Numbered from the stretch's first letter, positions 21,372-33,604 are shown. The stretch: DNA of 64,000 bases from Plantago ovata (GCA_028274465.1 CM051458.1:37548744-37612743); one strand, 5' to 3'. Program-made: numbers and translations. Notes: a model not told the origin generated them from the letters alone.

Positions 21372-22981
21372 TGTTGGTCCCTTTAACAACAAGAAAAGAC
21401 TAGAGGGGGGGGGGGTGAATAGTCTTTTCAAACTTTTGTCGTTTAAAAACTTTCTCAGCAAGTGCTTATTACTTTTCAGTAATAAGTTTGCTGATACTTA
21501 ACTTTCTCAGCAAGCGCAAGTTACTTTTCAGTAACTAGGTTTGCTGATACTTAAAATCAGTGATCGGAAGTCTTTGATACAATAAGTGCTCTTTCAGTAA
21601 AAGAAGGTTTCAGCAAGTGATGTGAGTGACTGTGTACAGATAGATAAGATTTGCTGAAAAACCAAATACAGTAAGTAAATCACACAAACACTTTTATAGT
21701 GGTATCTGAGAGTGGCGTAATCTCTCAACTAATCCACTTTGTCCTTTCTAGGACTGAATCCACTAAGATAAGATTGAGGTTCCTTACAACACCTATCTAG
21801 AGCGATTCAAACAGAAACCAAAGCACACTTGCTTCGTCTCCAACCTAATCTAGAGAACGCAACCTTGTTTTCCACCAAACTTGGTACTTTTAATCAGCAA
21901 AACTATGCTCGATTAAGTTCCCCCTGAATATCACGCCTAAAAGGGTGTATGTTCAGTTAGAGAGGTTTGGGATGAGAAAACTTAATTATAACTTATTCAG
22001 TTACAACAAGTAATCCAAGAAACAAAAATTTGAATACTTTGCAGTAAACAAGTTTGATTGTTTCTAGTGTCAAGACTTGTTCTTGTTCAAAAGAAAGAAA
22101 GAACACTTAACTAATTTCTTAGTCGTGTAAATTATACTTCTTCACGAGTAGCTTTTTCAAGCTTTAAGTCTTGGAACGGATCAATGGCAGTAGAGAGTAT
22201 TGAAGGGTTTGTGAGTTTTAAGCACAAGTGAGAGTATGATCACGTTGTTGACACACTTCAACTCTTTGCCGGATGACCTCTATTTATAGTGAAAAATAAG
22301 GAGCCGTTTGAATTTCAAATCCTAGGGCTTTTGTTCCTTAAGATGTCACTATCTTGCTTTTGTACTTTCAGCAGCGTCCTTGTTTGTCTTCTAGTCTTCA
22401 TGTCCTTCGCGTGCATGCTTTGCATTTAATGCTCTTTTGAATAGAATTCAAACAGTAACATTGGAGCGCAAAATACAAGTACTTTCAGCAAGAGGTCACA
22501 TATGTTCCATCAGCAAGTGGTCAGTCTCAGTTTCAGCAAGCACAACCTACTCTGTCATATAGATTTTCACTTATGCAATGTTGTTGCTGAAGTTTCCACT
22601 TTCTGAGCAACATGTGCCTTTGTAGATACCAGTCTTCAGAAATCTTCTAGTCTTCAGATCTTCGAAATCTTCAATTCTTCAGATCTTCAAAAATCTTCAA
22701 GATTCTGAGCGGTTCTAAATGATTCAATTGTTTGTTTGTAAACAAAACAAAGTACATCATCAGCAAATACTTTAATAGGTTGTATTTCTTTTTAGAAAAC
22801 AAGATACATCATAAGCTTTAAAACCAACCTATCTAGCACCTATTCTAAGTCTTCATCAAACGTTCCTCTTTTACAATGTCCTTAAAATTCTAAATTTCTA
22901 TGGACCTTAAGAGTACTAGTTACTGGACTTTCCTTAATTTAGCATGGTTAATTGCTCATCAAAATTACAAGATTCCTAACA
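21372..22981 (-). repeat. Copia-1 5' LTR
   Basis: 1610 bp, TGTTGGTCCC ... TTCCTAACA on the plus strand, directly followed by the GATTC duplication at 22982-22986 and then the interrupted G2 LTR. Confidence 0.95.
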
Positions 22982-22986
22982 GATTC
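22982..22986. repeat. Copia-1 target-site duplication, right copy (GATTC)
   Basis: Matches 7946-7950. Confidence 0.95.
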
Positions 22987-23809
22987 GAATATAACAGTAA
23001 AACAAGTAAAAGACTCAGAAACTCAATCATGTATAATATGAACCCTAGCTACAAATTTACATACTATCACCAACTAGATGTTTAGCTACTCATATCAAAA
23101 TCATAAACAACAATAGCAATCATATAATAAAACATAGTTGAATTGAAAGATAAATAGCAGAAATTGTGACATACAAAGTTACCACCAAAGGTTGTCAATC
23201 TCTGGTGAATTGCTAAACTCACAAAGACCTAGCAAGGTGAGATCATTTGATGTCCAAATCTCTACTCAATGCTAAGAAATCGCTAAGAAACAATGGTTCT
23301 AAGAGAAAAAAAAACAGAACAAGCTCTAGGGTTTAAGTCTGCAAAATAATGATCTAAGATATGAAAATTCGCAGCTTTTACAATTATGTATAATAGTTGT
23401 CGGCAACTCCCCGGCGGACCGCCTGGTACGCGGCGGACTGCCGGACACCAGGCGGACCGCCTGGCACCAGGCGGTGCGCCTGGCACGGGCAGAGAGTTGC
23501 CCGTGCCTTTTCTTCCTCTGGATCTTCAATTCTTGACCTTGGGCACGGTTTTGAGCTCCGAAACTTGGTCTTTTAGCCTGGAAACTCGTCCCGGTACTCC
23601 TTGACACACCACGGGTGATCTCGTTGCACCAAAACGTCATTATTTCGCCATGATTTATATCCAAAAGTGCGATTTTCACCTAAAACCTGAAAATATCAAA
23701 GAAAATGGAAACGTGACACTATTCTAACAAAATGCACTAAAATACATGCAAGAGGATAGCTAAATTGGTGAAAAAGACCCAAATGATAGTGTAAAAAACA
23801 CTTTCATCA
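22987..23809 (-). repeat. G2 3' LTR, right segment
   Basis: Continues the LTR interrupted at 7950 and ends TTTCATCA. A run of GC-rich palindromes of the form GGCG-GAC-CGCC lies at 23411-23480, in the same relative position as the palindrome arrays in the other gypsy LTRs. Confidence 0.8.
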
Positions 23810-24648
23810 AACTCCCCAAACCGAACCTTTGCTTGTCCTCAAGCAACTAGCTAGACTCTATGCAGCCTATATGCAACACAAAGAGGAGTCTCATGCCAAA
23901 CAAGAAGAACTAATCGATTGTATCTACCAAATGCTTATGAACAAAGACCATACAAATCATAAGATGGAAGTAGGTTGAAGAATGTCTACATTGAACCTAT
24001 ACACATTCACATATGCACTTTGTTAAACAAGGGAGTCTCTCGTAACATTTTCTACCTGGACCCAGTCAATGACGACGTAATGATACATATTAAAATACAA
24101 ATGGTTGCCCCGTGCCTATGAAACTGAGGGCTTACTACTATTCACCAAGTGAGACTTTCCCTAAAGAGAGGTCATATCGATACTGGCTCTCATCAAACGA
24201 AGGAGGGTTCCCTAAAAGACAACACTCCCCTATTCTACCCGACTCTTAAAGAAAAAACTCTTCACCACTTCCTGAATGGAAGGACGAGGGTGGTCTAGAA
24301 CAAGCCTTGGACTAGGCGACACGAGAACACAAGGAAGAATTTACAACTGGATTACGAACTATTACAAAAGCTGAAAAATAATGCAATACTTTGCTAGAAC
24401 TGTTTTTTGGCTTGCTTGGACCCTTCGTTTGTTTTTTTGGGTCTTATTCTTTTTTTTTCTTTTCCAGATTCTGGAATTTTTGAGTTTTTTCCCTTTTCTT
24501 TCTCTTTTTTTTTTTCTTTTTTTCTTTTCCAGATTCTGGAATTTTTGAGTTTTTTCCCTTTTTTTTCTCTGTTTTTTTTTTTTTTTTTTTTTTTTGTATA
24601 TAGTCAGCAGTAGCACCATGACAGTACAACGAAAGGAAATAACAATGA
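23810..24648 (-). other. G2 3' untranslated region with PPT
   Basis: Starts with the PPT (minus-strand TTTGGGGAGTT). It then follows the same order as G1's 3' UTR: the gcttgtcctcaagcaact block, ccctcgtcc...aggacgaggg text, and an A/G tract on the element strand (about 24420-24600). It is cut at 24648 by Copia-2, before any hairpin repeat. No coding sequence. Confidence 0.75.
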
Positions 24649-25879
24649 TGTTGGTCCCTTTAAACAACAAGAAAATACTAGAGGGGGGGTGAATAGTCTT
24701 TTCAAACTTTCATCGTTTAAAAACTTTCTCAGCAAGTACTTATTACTTTTCAGTAATGAGTTTGCTGATACTTAACTTTCTCAACAAGCGCAAGTTACTT
24801 TTCAATAACTAGTTTTGCTGATACTTAAATGAGAGAGCGGAAGTCTTTGATACAATAAGTGCTTTGTCAGTAAGTGATAGTTTCAGCAAGTGAAGTGAGT
24901 GACTGTGTACAGATAGATATGCTTAGCTGAAAACTAAGTACAGTAAGTAAATCACACAAACACTTTTTATAGTGGTATCTGAGAGTGGCGTAATCTCTCA
25001 ACTAATACACTTTGTCCTTTCTAGGACTGAATCCACTAAGATAAGATTGAGGTTCCTTACAACACCTATCTAGAGCGATCCAAACAGAAACCAAAGCACA
25101 CTTGCTTCGTTTCCAACCTAACTAGAGAACGTAACCTTGTTTTCCACCAAACTTGGTACTTTTAATCAGCAACACTGTGCTCTATTAAGTTCCCCCTGAA
25201 TATCACGCCTGAAAGGGTGTATTTTCAGTTAGAGAGGTTTGGGATGAGATAACTTAATTATAACTTATTCAGTTACAACAAGTAATCTAAGAAACAAAAC
25301 TTTGAATACTATGTAGTAGACAAGTTTGGATGTTTCTGGTGTCAAGACTTGTTCTTGTTCGAAAGAAAGAAAGAACACTTAACTAATTTCTTAGTCGTGT
25401 AAGTTCTACTTCTTCACAAGTAGCTTTTTCAAGCTTTAAGTCTTGGAACGAATCAATGGCAGTAAGAGTGTTTGAAGAGTATGTGAGTTTAAGCACAAGT
25501 GACAGTTTGATCACGTTGTTGACACACTTCAACTCTTTGCCGGATGACCTCTATTTATAGTGAAATAAGGAGCCGTTTGAATTTCAAATTCTAAGGCTTT
25601 TGTTCCTTAAAATGTCACTATCTTGCTTTTGTACTTTCAGCAGCGTCGTTGTTTGTCTTCTAGTCTGCATGTCCTTCGCGTGCATGCTTTGCATTTAATG
25701 CTTATTTGAATAAACTAAACAGTAACATTGGAGCGCAAGTACAAGCACTTTCAACAAGAGGTCACAAATGTTCATCAGCAAGTGGTCAGTCTCAGTTTCA
25801 GCAAGCACAACCTACTCTGTCGTTTAGATTTTCACTTATGCAAGTTGTTGCTGAAGTTTCCACTTTCTGAGCAACATGT
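24649..25879 (-). repeat. Copia-2 3' LTR, segment 1
   Basis: First 1231 bp of the LTR, matching 7951 onward, ending at the CATGT target of G1 (25875-25879). Confidence 0.92.
25875..25879. repeat. G1 target-site duplication, left (CATGT)
   Basis: CATGT here and again at 38269-38273 directly after the other G1 LTR. Confidence 0.95.
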
Positions 25880-27063
25880 TGATGAACGGTTTAAAACTTG
25901 TCAGATTCTAGTTAATCAAATAAATTTGTATTTAGCCAAAGGCAATTCACAACTACAACGAAAACCGTAGTGTAGCAGTAAAATAACCTCGAGTTTCGAT
26001 CTCTAAGGACTATAACTAGCTTTATCTAATCTAACTTAAGAATATAAAATCAACAATCTACTTAGCAAAGGTTTTTCTTATCAGATAATGGAGGCTGGTG
26101 ATAGTATGATCATTCAAAGCATAGCAGGTTAATAATCATGCATGAAGTACCCAATTGTTTTGCATGGAGATCTTTGATCAATGAATTGTCCAATTGTGTT
26201 CGTTATAATTCAACACTACGATGATAGAGGTTTTAGATAGATCAAAGAAATAAAGCAATAACTTAAGGTCTAATGCGCGATATAGCCATTAGCATAATTA
26301 TCAACCCTTCGCTAAGAAATCACATACTATCACCAACGAGAAGTTTAGCTACTCATAGATGTCATGCAATCAACAGAAATCATAGCAAGATTGAATGAAA
26401 ACATGTTGAAAGATAAATAAATATAAATAGAAAAACTGTAAGATACAATGTTACCAAAGGTTGTCAATCTCCGAAGATCGCGATCTTACAAGCTCCAAAA
26501 CGCTAAGAAAAAGTATCTCCAAAGCTAAGAATCCCCAGAACAGGCTCTGGAGAATTCCTACCTAAAACTAATGAGAAAGGTGAGAGAAAAGGTCTGGAAA
26601 AGTATGAAAAATGGAGAAAACTGAGCAACTATATATAGTGATTCGGCAGGTGTGGGGCGAGTCGCCCCATACACCGGGCGATTCCCCACGTCCCGGGCGA
26701 CTCGCCCGGGAGGTTCTGTCGGCTGGAAACGCGTTTTCGACGCGTTTTTGGATTTCTCTTCCTTTTCGGACTCGATTTTTGCCTTCTAGTGACCTTTTAG
26801 CCTTCAGACTCGACCCCTAGACTTCAAATCCTATCCGGAATTTTCTAGATACTCCAATTAGGCCTTTGGAACACCAATTCCTTGTCTACTTCAATATAAT
26901 TGCCCGGAAAACCTCATTTTTCACCCAAAACCTGTGAAATACAAACTAAAGGGAAACGTGACACTATTCTAATAAAATGCACTAAAATATAGCTAAATTA
27001 ACATAGAGGATAGCTAAATTGGTGAAAAAAACTCAAATGAAAGTGTAAAATACACGTTCATCA
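25880..27063 (-). repeat. G1 3' LTR
   Basis: 1184 bp. It holds a palindrome array at 26653-26710 (GGGGCG-AGT-CGCCCC type), immediately upstream (element strand) of a TATATATAG box near 26630. It lacks about 19 bp of palindrome present in the partner LTR. Confidence 0.92.
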
Positions 27064-28063
27064 AACTCCCCAAACCGAACCTTGCTTGTCCTCAAGCAAC
27101 TAAGCTAGACTCTAATGCAAAAAACAATGCAACACAAAAAATGGAGTCTCATGCCAAATCAAATGAACTAATCTATTGAATCTATCAAAAAACATATGAA
27201 CAAGAACCATACAAGTCATAACATGAATATAGGTTGAAGAATGCCTCGATTGACTCATACACATTCACATAAGCACTTATGTCAAGACAAGATAGTCTCT
27301 CGTAACATTCTCTACCTGGACCTAGTCAGTGACGACGTAATGAAACATGTTAGAATACGAATGGTTGTCCCGTGCCTATGAAACTGAGGACTTACTGCTG
27401 TTCACCAAGTTAAGACTTTTCCTCAAAGAGGTCGAACCAATACTGGCTCTCATCAAACGAAGGAGGGTTCCCTAAAAAAGATAACACTCCCCATCTCTCA
27501 AGCAAAGCCTTAAGTTATTCACCACTTCCTGAATGGCAGGACGAGGGTGGTCTAGAACAGATGACACTCAAACAAAAAGACAAAAATTACAACACGATTA
27601 CGAACATTACAAGAATTGAAAAATGAGACACAACACTTTGCTAAACTGCTTTTTGGCTTTTTTGGACCCTTCTTTGCTTTTTTGGGGTCTTTTCTCTTTT
27701 TTTTTTTTCTTTTTTTTCTTTTCCCGTTTTTTTTCTTTTTCTGGAATTTTTCTTTTTCTTTTTTTTCGATTTCTTTTTAGCCAGCAGTAGCACAACGGAA
27801 AAGAAACTAAAATGACTCACAAAGGACCTCCCCAAACCTATTCGAAAGAATAGGTTGGAGTATAAACTTTACGAAAAAGAAAAATAAACTCACAACACAC
27901 ACTAAAAACGAAAACAAGTCTGATGATAGCGTAACCCCCTCCCCAAACCTATTCGAAAGAATAGATTGCAAACAAAGGATCACACAATCTCACACTAACT
28001 CCTTCCTAGGCATTCAGCAATCTCAAAGCAAGGTGAAGACTTGTTGCCTCTTAGGTACATAAT
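27064..28063 (-). other. G1 3' UTR: PPT, A/G tract, two hairpin repeats
   Basis: PPT (minus TTTGGGGAGTT) at the left end, then an element-strand A/G tract (about 27655-27780) and hairpins AACCTATTC/GAATAGGTT at 27835-27856 and 27946-27967. No gene. It is interrupted at 28063 by Copia-3. Confidence 0.8.
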
Positions 28064-28537
28064 TGATAGTGTATATGTCCTAGAGACAATCCTTATTAAG
28101 GGACATGGAGCCCTTATAGAGGGCATATATGTACTATTACACAGGTCAACGTAATATAATATATGTTTGTTGTTTTACTATTGAGTATCGCTTTCATATT
28201 TATATTACACCAGGCATGCAGCATGTCATATCTCTATTTCTGTCTGTATTGATATTAAACATGTCCCCTCGGATAGATGACCGACAAAATAGATAGTGGG
28301 AGCTATGTGAGTTATCATCTATCCCAAACTCTCCCTTGTCGAGGTTCATCTCGGATGTAGGGGTCTGAATGAACCAGATGAGACTAGTATGCGTGGAGGT
28401 TATACTTGTTGGAGCAAGTGTGAGCCGATCCCACGACCATGGAACGGATTGTTGGACAATCAAGGAACGTTCCCATAACTGCGCATAGTTGTTCGAAGAA
28501 TGATTATCGAACAATGGAAGTACCCACCGGACACGCG
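28064..28537 (+). repeat. Copia-3 LTR start, forward
   Basis: Begins TGATAGTGTATATGTCC; the same text begins the copy at 31778. After about 28537 it diverges into gcgcgctctctcccaaggg, which occurs twice (near 28538 and 28600). Confidence 0.75.
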
Positions 28538-30006
28538 CGCTCTCTCCCAAGGGTAATAGAGGAAGGAGTCGAACTCCTTCCCCTACTCAGCTCCTGCGCG
28601 CGCGCTCTCTCCCAAGGGTAATAGGTGGGTCCCGATTTTGGGACCCACTTATAGTTCTAAGGCAATTCAAACTCCAAGTAGGTTCTTCCCATGTTCATAT
28701 GTTAATTCAAATTTAACATATCCTTTCAAATTAAACCTCTATTATGTTTCCAAAATATAATCTTTAATTGTATTTACATAAAATACAATAAATTAGCCAA
28801 TTCAATTAATAATTCCAAATCATTAATTGAGCCACTAAATATTATAATTAATTCTAAATCAATTATAATTCATCAATCACAATTAATTCGAAATTAATTG
28901 CGATTCCATCTTCAAGGATATTCTGATAAGCTGAATCACCACATAGTGTGACCCATAGGACCTCATTGTATTAAGCAAGTCCCAGACTAGGAAAAATGGA
29001 ATTCCTAGACGGTTCCATTTGCAATATTAATACATGAGGACGTTTGAGAGGTTTCCCAAAGCAAACCCTTTCGCTGCGAAGTCTGTTGCGCTCAACGCGG
29101 CGATGGTAACGTCCCTTCATCTGACTGACTCGAATGCATCTAGGATCGATGATGTGTCTATCCCAATAACACATCCATGGGCGTCTCAGGGAGTTGCTTG
29201 GTTACTAAGATATACTTATGACCATCATAATATATCAATGCACTGGCCAGTGACTTTACCAACACAACTATGAAGACTATGAGCAGTACTCTCCTGTGCT
29301 ACACTTGAGAGATGAATCGTTCACAGAATCACTTATCATCCCCACTTGTATGTAGCCATAATCCTGGATCGTGTCTTAGGTCAACTGCTTATTCAGAGCT
29401 GACATCGACGGGTCCACAAAAGATATGGGGCAACAAATGTGATGATAAAGTCCTGTAAGTCCAAAGGACGACTGGCATCACTTCGACAACTTACCGGTTC
29501 CCATAGACACTTCGGTGTAGAGCATACATTGATGGGAGTGTCTGGTGGGTACTTCCATTGTTCGATAATCCTTCTTCGAACAACTATGCGCAGTTATGGG
29601 AACATAATCGATTGTCCAACAATCCGTTCCGTGGCCGTGGGATCGGCTCACACTTGCTCCAACAAGTATAACCTCCACGCATACTAGTCTCATCTGGTTC
29701 ATTCAGACCCCTACATCCGAGATGAACCTCGACTAGGGAGAGTTTGGGATAGATGATAACTCACACAGCTCCCACTATCTGTGTGATCGGTCATCTATCC
29801 GAGGGGACATGTTTAATATCAATACATACAGAAATAGACATATGACATGCTGCACGCCTGGTGTAATATATATATGAAAGCGATACTCAATAGTAAAACA
29901 ACAAACATATATTATATTACGTTGACCTGTGTAATAGTACATATATGCCCTCTATAAGGGCTCCATGCCCTTAATAAGGACTGTCTCTAGGACATATACA
30001 CTATCA
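28538..30006 (-). repeat. Copia-3 LTR, inverted copy
   Basis: The reverse complement begins TGATAGTGTATATGTCC at 30006 and continues through all of the forward LTR text, then about 1 kb further. With 28064-28537 it forms an inverted repeat with arms of roughly 470 bp (28064-28537 against about 29530-30006). A perfect short palindrome (GGGTCCC...GGGACCC) lies near 28630-28650. Confidence 0.75.
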
Positions 30007-31763
30007 CGCGGGGCGCGACCAGCTGCATCAGTACCCACTGATAATGTTCGTGTTACACGAAGCCAGAGAAGAAAAGCACCAGAACCAGTCGAGCTCCGTA
30101 GGTCGAAGAGGATCCTGAAAGGACCTCAGAAGCAAAGCCTTATGATAGAAGACATCAGTGAACTTGATGTCGGCTTATCAGATCGGGAAGATCCCGAGAC
30201 CTACAAAGAGGCAATAATTGATATTGACTCAGACAAATGGCAAGAGTCATGGAATTGGAAATGGACTCCATGTACCAGAACCAAGTTTGGAACTTGGTAG
30301 ACTTACCCCAAGGGGTTAGACTTATTGGGTGCAAATGGGTCTTTAACGAAAGACAGATGCCGATGGCAAGGTATAAACGCACAAGGCTAGACTTGTGGCG
30401 AAAGGCTACACGCAAAGGTGTGGCATCGATTACGATGAAACCTTTTCACCGGTAGCAAAATTAAAGTCCATTCGAATTCTACTTCCGATAGCTGCCTACT
30501 ATGATTATGAGATCTGGCAGATGGATGTAAAGACTGCCTTCCTCAATGGAAACCTTGAGGAATAGGTCTATATGGTACATCCGGAAGGTTTTATTAGTAA
30601 AACCAGGCCAACTGCTGTATGCAAATTACAAAGATCCATCTATGGGCTAAAGCAAGCGTCTAGGAGCTTGAATATCCGCATTGATGAAGCTGTCAAATCG
30701 TTTGACTTCATCAGAAGCAAGGAAGAGCCCTGTGTCTACAGTAGGCACAGCAACAAGGGAGTCGTTTTCATGATCATCTATGTTGATGACATTTTGATCA
30801 TGGGAAACAATGTCTCTATGCTAGAAGAGACTAAAGTTTGGTTATCAAGTACCTTCTCAATGAAGGACTTGGGTGAAGCGAACTACATCCTAGGGATCAA
30901 GATCTATAGAGATAGATCCAAGAGGATGTTAGGATTGACACAGTCCACCTACATCGACAAAATACTGAAGCGTTATAAGATGGACGACTCAAAGAGAGGC
31001 TTTCTCCCAGCTAGGCATGGGATTGTCTTATCAGTTAAGGATAGTCCTAAAACTGATGAAGAAAGAAATGCAATGAGTCGTGTGCCCTATGCTTCGGCAG
31101 TAGGGTCTATAATGTATGCAATGAATTACACAAGGCTCGATGTGGCATATGCGCTTAGTGTCACTTGTCGACACCAACAGAATCCAGGAGTACCTCACTG
31201 GACTACTGTAAAGAACATTCTTAAGTACCTTCGACGGACTAAGAGATGTTCTTGGTGTTTGGTGGAGAACCAGAATTAAAGATGTTTGGGTATGTCGACG
31301 CTGGATTTGAATCAAATCCTGATGACTTTAAGTCACAGAAAAGATACGTATTCAAATTGAACGGAGGAGATAACTGTTGAAGAGTTCTAAGCAAGCCACG
31401 GTTTCTGACTTATCCACAGAAGCCGAGTACATTGATGCATCAGAAGCATCGAAAGAAGCTGTCTGGATTTCAGAGTTCTTGAAGGAATTGAGGGTTGTTC
31501 CTGCTCCTAGTCGAATAACGATTTATTGTGACAATACGGGCGCCGTCGCTCAAGTTAGGGAGCCTAGATCTACAAACAAGAACAAACGTGTACTTAGAAA
31601 ATATCACGTTATACGTGAGATTATTGATAGAGGAGAAGTTAGTATAAAACGTGTCTCTACCACGGACAACGTGGCAGATCCTTTCACCAATGTCTTATTA
31701 GTGGAAGTCCACTTAAGACATTATGCTAATCTGGGTATTAGGCATAAAGGTAACTGGCTCTAG
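30007..31763 (+). pseudogene. pol: Copia-3 pol fragment: RT and RNase H
   Basis: Plus-strand RT/RNase H text in several frames: LRRSKRILKGP and IDIDSDKWQ, then a frameshift near 30235, VWNLVDLPQGVRLIGCKWVF, a TAG inside GNLEE/VYMVHPEG (about 30563), then one good frame 30572-31279 with RSIYGLKQASR and IIYVDDILIMGN, and RNase H in another frame (LSTEAEYIDASEAS, IYCDNTGAVAQ, VADPFT). It ends GNWL at 31763, 15 bp before the LTR. Several breaks make it non-functional. The sequence differs clearly from the Copia-1/2 RT, so it is a different copia lineage. Confidence 0.9.
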
Positions 31764-31765
31764 TC

Positions 31766-31777
31766 CAAGTGGTAGAT
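31766..31777 (+). promoter_or_regulatory. Copia-3 PPT-like tract
   Basis: caagtggtagat directly before the LTR. It is close to the AAGTGGGAGAT form common in plant copia elements, with one interrupting T. Confidence 0.55.
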
Positions 31778-32333
31778 TGATAGTGTATATGTCCTAGAGA
31801 CAGTCCGTATTAAGGGCATGGAGCCCTTATAGAGGGCATATATATAATATTACACAGGTCAACGTAATATAATATATGTTTGTTGTTTTACTATTGAGTA
31901 TCGCTTCATATTTATATTACACCAGGATGCAGCATGTCATATCTCTATTTCTGTCTGTATTGATCTAAACATGTCCCTCGGATAGATGACCGATCACACA
32001 GATAGTGGGAGCTATGTGAGTTATCATCTATCCCAAACTCTCCCTAGTCGAGGTTCATCTCGGATGTGGGTGGTCTGAATGAACCAGAGAGACTAGTATG
32101 GCGTGGAGGTTTACTTGTTGGAGCAAGTGTGAGCCGATCCCACGGCCACGGAACGATTGTTGGACAATCGAGAAACGTTCCCATAACTGCGCATAGTTGT
32201 TCGAAGAAGAATTGATTATCGAACCATAGAAGTACCCACCGGACACTCCCATCGTTATACTCTACCCGAAGTGTCTATGGGAACCGGTTAGTTGTCGAAG
32301 TGATGCCAGTCGTCCTTTGGACTTACAGGACTT
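31778..32333 (+). repeat. Copia-3 3' LTR, cut by gap
   Basis: Forward LTR copy (TGATAGTG...) stopping at gacttacaggactt where the N run begins. The inverted copy shows that the LTR continues well beyond this. Confidence 0.8.
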
Positions 32334-32433
32334 NNNNNNNNNNNNNNNNNNNNNNNNNNNNNNNNNNNNNNNNNNNNNNNNNNNNNNNNNNNNNNNNNNN
32401 NNNNNNNNNNNNNNNNNNNNNNNNNNNNNNNNN
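32334..32433. other. Assembly gap of exactly 100 N
   Basis: A run of 100 N, the usual placeholder for a gap of unknown size. Left of it is the Copia-3 LTR, right of it G1 ORF2. The rest of Copia-3's LTR, its right target duplication, and the ORF2 end plus first part of G1's 3' UTR should lie here. Confidence 0.98.
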
Positions 32434-33599
32434 AATCATCTCCCAATTGCGGTTGCGCTGGGCAATGTGTCCGTCAAGGTCGTGTCGCATTCCGTGTACA
32501 GTAGTGGTCAAGGCTGCTACACTAGCATCGATATGGGCCCGAAAATCAGAGAAGTCAAAACCTTGGGACCCATGTGCTGCTCGAGGCGGTGCATGTGGTG
32601 CTCTATGGACAAAAGGAATATCCGGGATAGGGGCTCGGTCACCATCAGCTTCCATAGCATCCTCATAATCATTTTCATTATCAGAATCAGTCGGTTGGAA
32701 GGGAGCTTCGACATCAGCAGCAGCAGCCGTGGGGTTCTTCATTTGATACCTAGTCAGCTGCACATCAAATAGTCGAAGGTGAAAGGACAGCGACCTCGCA
32801 ATCCCCCTCATCAATGTCCTCGACCCCGTAATATTTGCAGTAGGCAGTGATGAAGCTCAGAAAAATGAAGGGCTTCTTCTTCTTCTCCCAATGGCGCTCA
32901 TACTCGGCATGCATGATGTGACCGATGTCGATTCGATGCTTGCCTATCAAGCAGTAGAGGAGCTCGGCATAATTTGGCTGTATCCAAGTGTCATTCATTC
33001 TAGGGATCAAGTTGAAAATGCAGAATTTCATGACCACCTTAGCCTCGATGCTAAGGTCACTCTGACGGATCCGTGCAGGTTGTGCTCCGGTAGCTGGATA
33101 CCTATACTCCCTGTTGCAGATCACATCTGTAATGGCACTTCCGATCCCCCTAGTGGCCCTTGAATATTCGTAGGAGTAGTTGTTTCCTGTCCCCAAGATG
33201 GATGAAGGCAGAAATTGAGGCTGGCGTCCATGGTACTATTACGCCCCGAACGAGTACCCCCTCCTTCTCCTCAAGATCAGTGTATCCAGTGTAGAACTCG
33301 TGAAGGAGGCTCGTACAGTACCCCTTTAACCGGTTGGAAGTATACCAAACCCAATTCCTTTTCCTCGCCAGACGGGAGAGTGTCCTGTACCCCGCCCTGT
33401 GAGCTACTACATTCGGAATGTCTATCCTTCTGTCCGGTATAATCGATCGCCCACCTTGAGCTAACTCCGTTTCGAGCCTCTGTTGGACATCTATTGCGGC
33501 AAGAGACAACTCGTACAACTCGTGGGAAGGTTGGGAGCTTGATGCTACCCCCTTACCCTTCTTGCTTGAGCCAGCTTTCTTCGGTCCTCGTGGAGCCAT
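32434..33599 (-). pseudogene. G1 ORF2: putative plant-transposon-domain protein (broken)
   Basis: It starts at the ATG at 33599 (MAPRGPKKAGSSKKGKG) and continues over two frameshifts (near 33190 and 32800) to the gap. Visible parts: a basic N-terminus; LARKRNWVWYTSNRL, LLHEFYTGYTDLEEKE and VLVRGVIVPWTPASI, matching in order the G3 ORF2 segments ending VVPFLPLSIT-like; then FNLIPRMNDTWIQPNYAELLY; then an acidic part (TDSDNENDYEDAMEADGD). The pattern is that of the 'putative plant transposon protein' domain found in env-position ORFs. No membrane segment is seen. Function unknown. Confidence 0.7.
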
Positions 33600-33604
33600 G
33601 ATTC

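Larger units (their letters stand above)
7951..22981 (-). mobile_element. Copia-1: full-length Ty1/copia, Sirevirus-like, 15.0 kb
   Basis: Complete element with two ~1.6 kb LTRs (TG...CA), 5-bp duplication GATTC, an initiator-Met type primer site next to the right LTR, and a polypurine tract next to the left LTR. Gene order on the minus strand is gag, protease, integrase, reverse transcriptase, RNase H (the copia order), then a long third ORF. The RT/RNase H text ([40 protein letters not shown]) and the extra ORF after pol place it near the Sirevirus (SIRE/Maximus) lineage. Both gag and pol carry stops and frameshifts, so this copy is not autonomous. Confidence 0.93.
7466..24648 (-). mobile_element. 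Gypsy G2: 3' LTR and 3' UTR, split by Copia-1
   Basis: The LTR starts TGATGAACGAG at 7466 and ends TTTCATCA at 23809, with the Copia-1 insertion in between. The terminal inverted repeat TGATGAA/TTTCATCA and the adjoining PPT (minus-strand TTTGGGGAGTT, 23810 onward) show that this is the 3' LTR of a minus-strand element. Its 3' untranslated region continues to 24648, where Copia-2 is inserted. The rest of G2 (gag and the 5' LTR) is not in the window. Target-site duplication cannot be checked; the five bases before 7466 are ccccc. Confidence 0.75.
28064..32333 (+). mobile_element. Copia-3: rearranged Ty1/copia fragment
   Basis: An unrelated copia family inserted in G1's 3' UTR. It shows a forward LTR start (28064-28537), an inverted LTR copy (about 28538-30006), a pol 3' part (30007-31763), a PPT-like tract and a forward LTR start (31778-32333) that runs into the N gap. 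Gag, protease, integrase and the primer site are absent. The inverted LTR next to pol is not a normal element structure and may be a real inversion or a misassembly. Confidence 0.75.

Noticed and set aside
28971-29702. Short frames inside the inverted Copia-3 LTR
   Set aside because: LTR sequence with no homology to proteins; they occur in both orientations of the same repeat.
32300-32814. Open frames across the N run (32300-32668, 32317-32772)
   Set aside because: The N stretch is a gap placeholder; a frame passing through it has no meaning.
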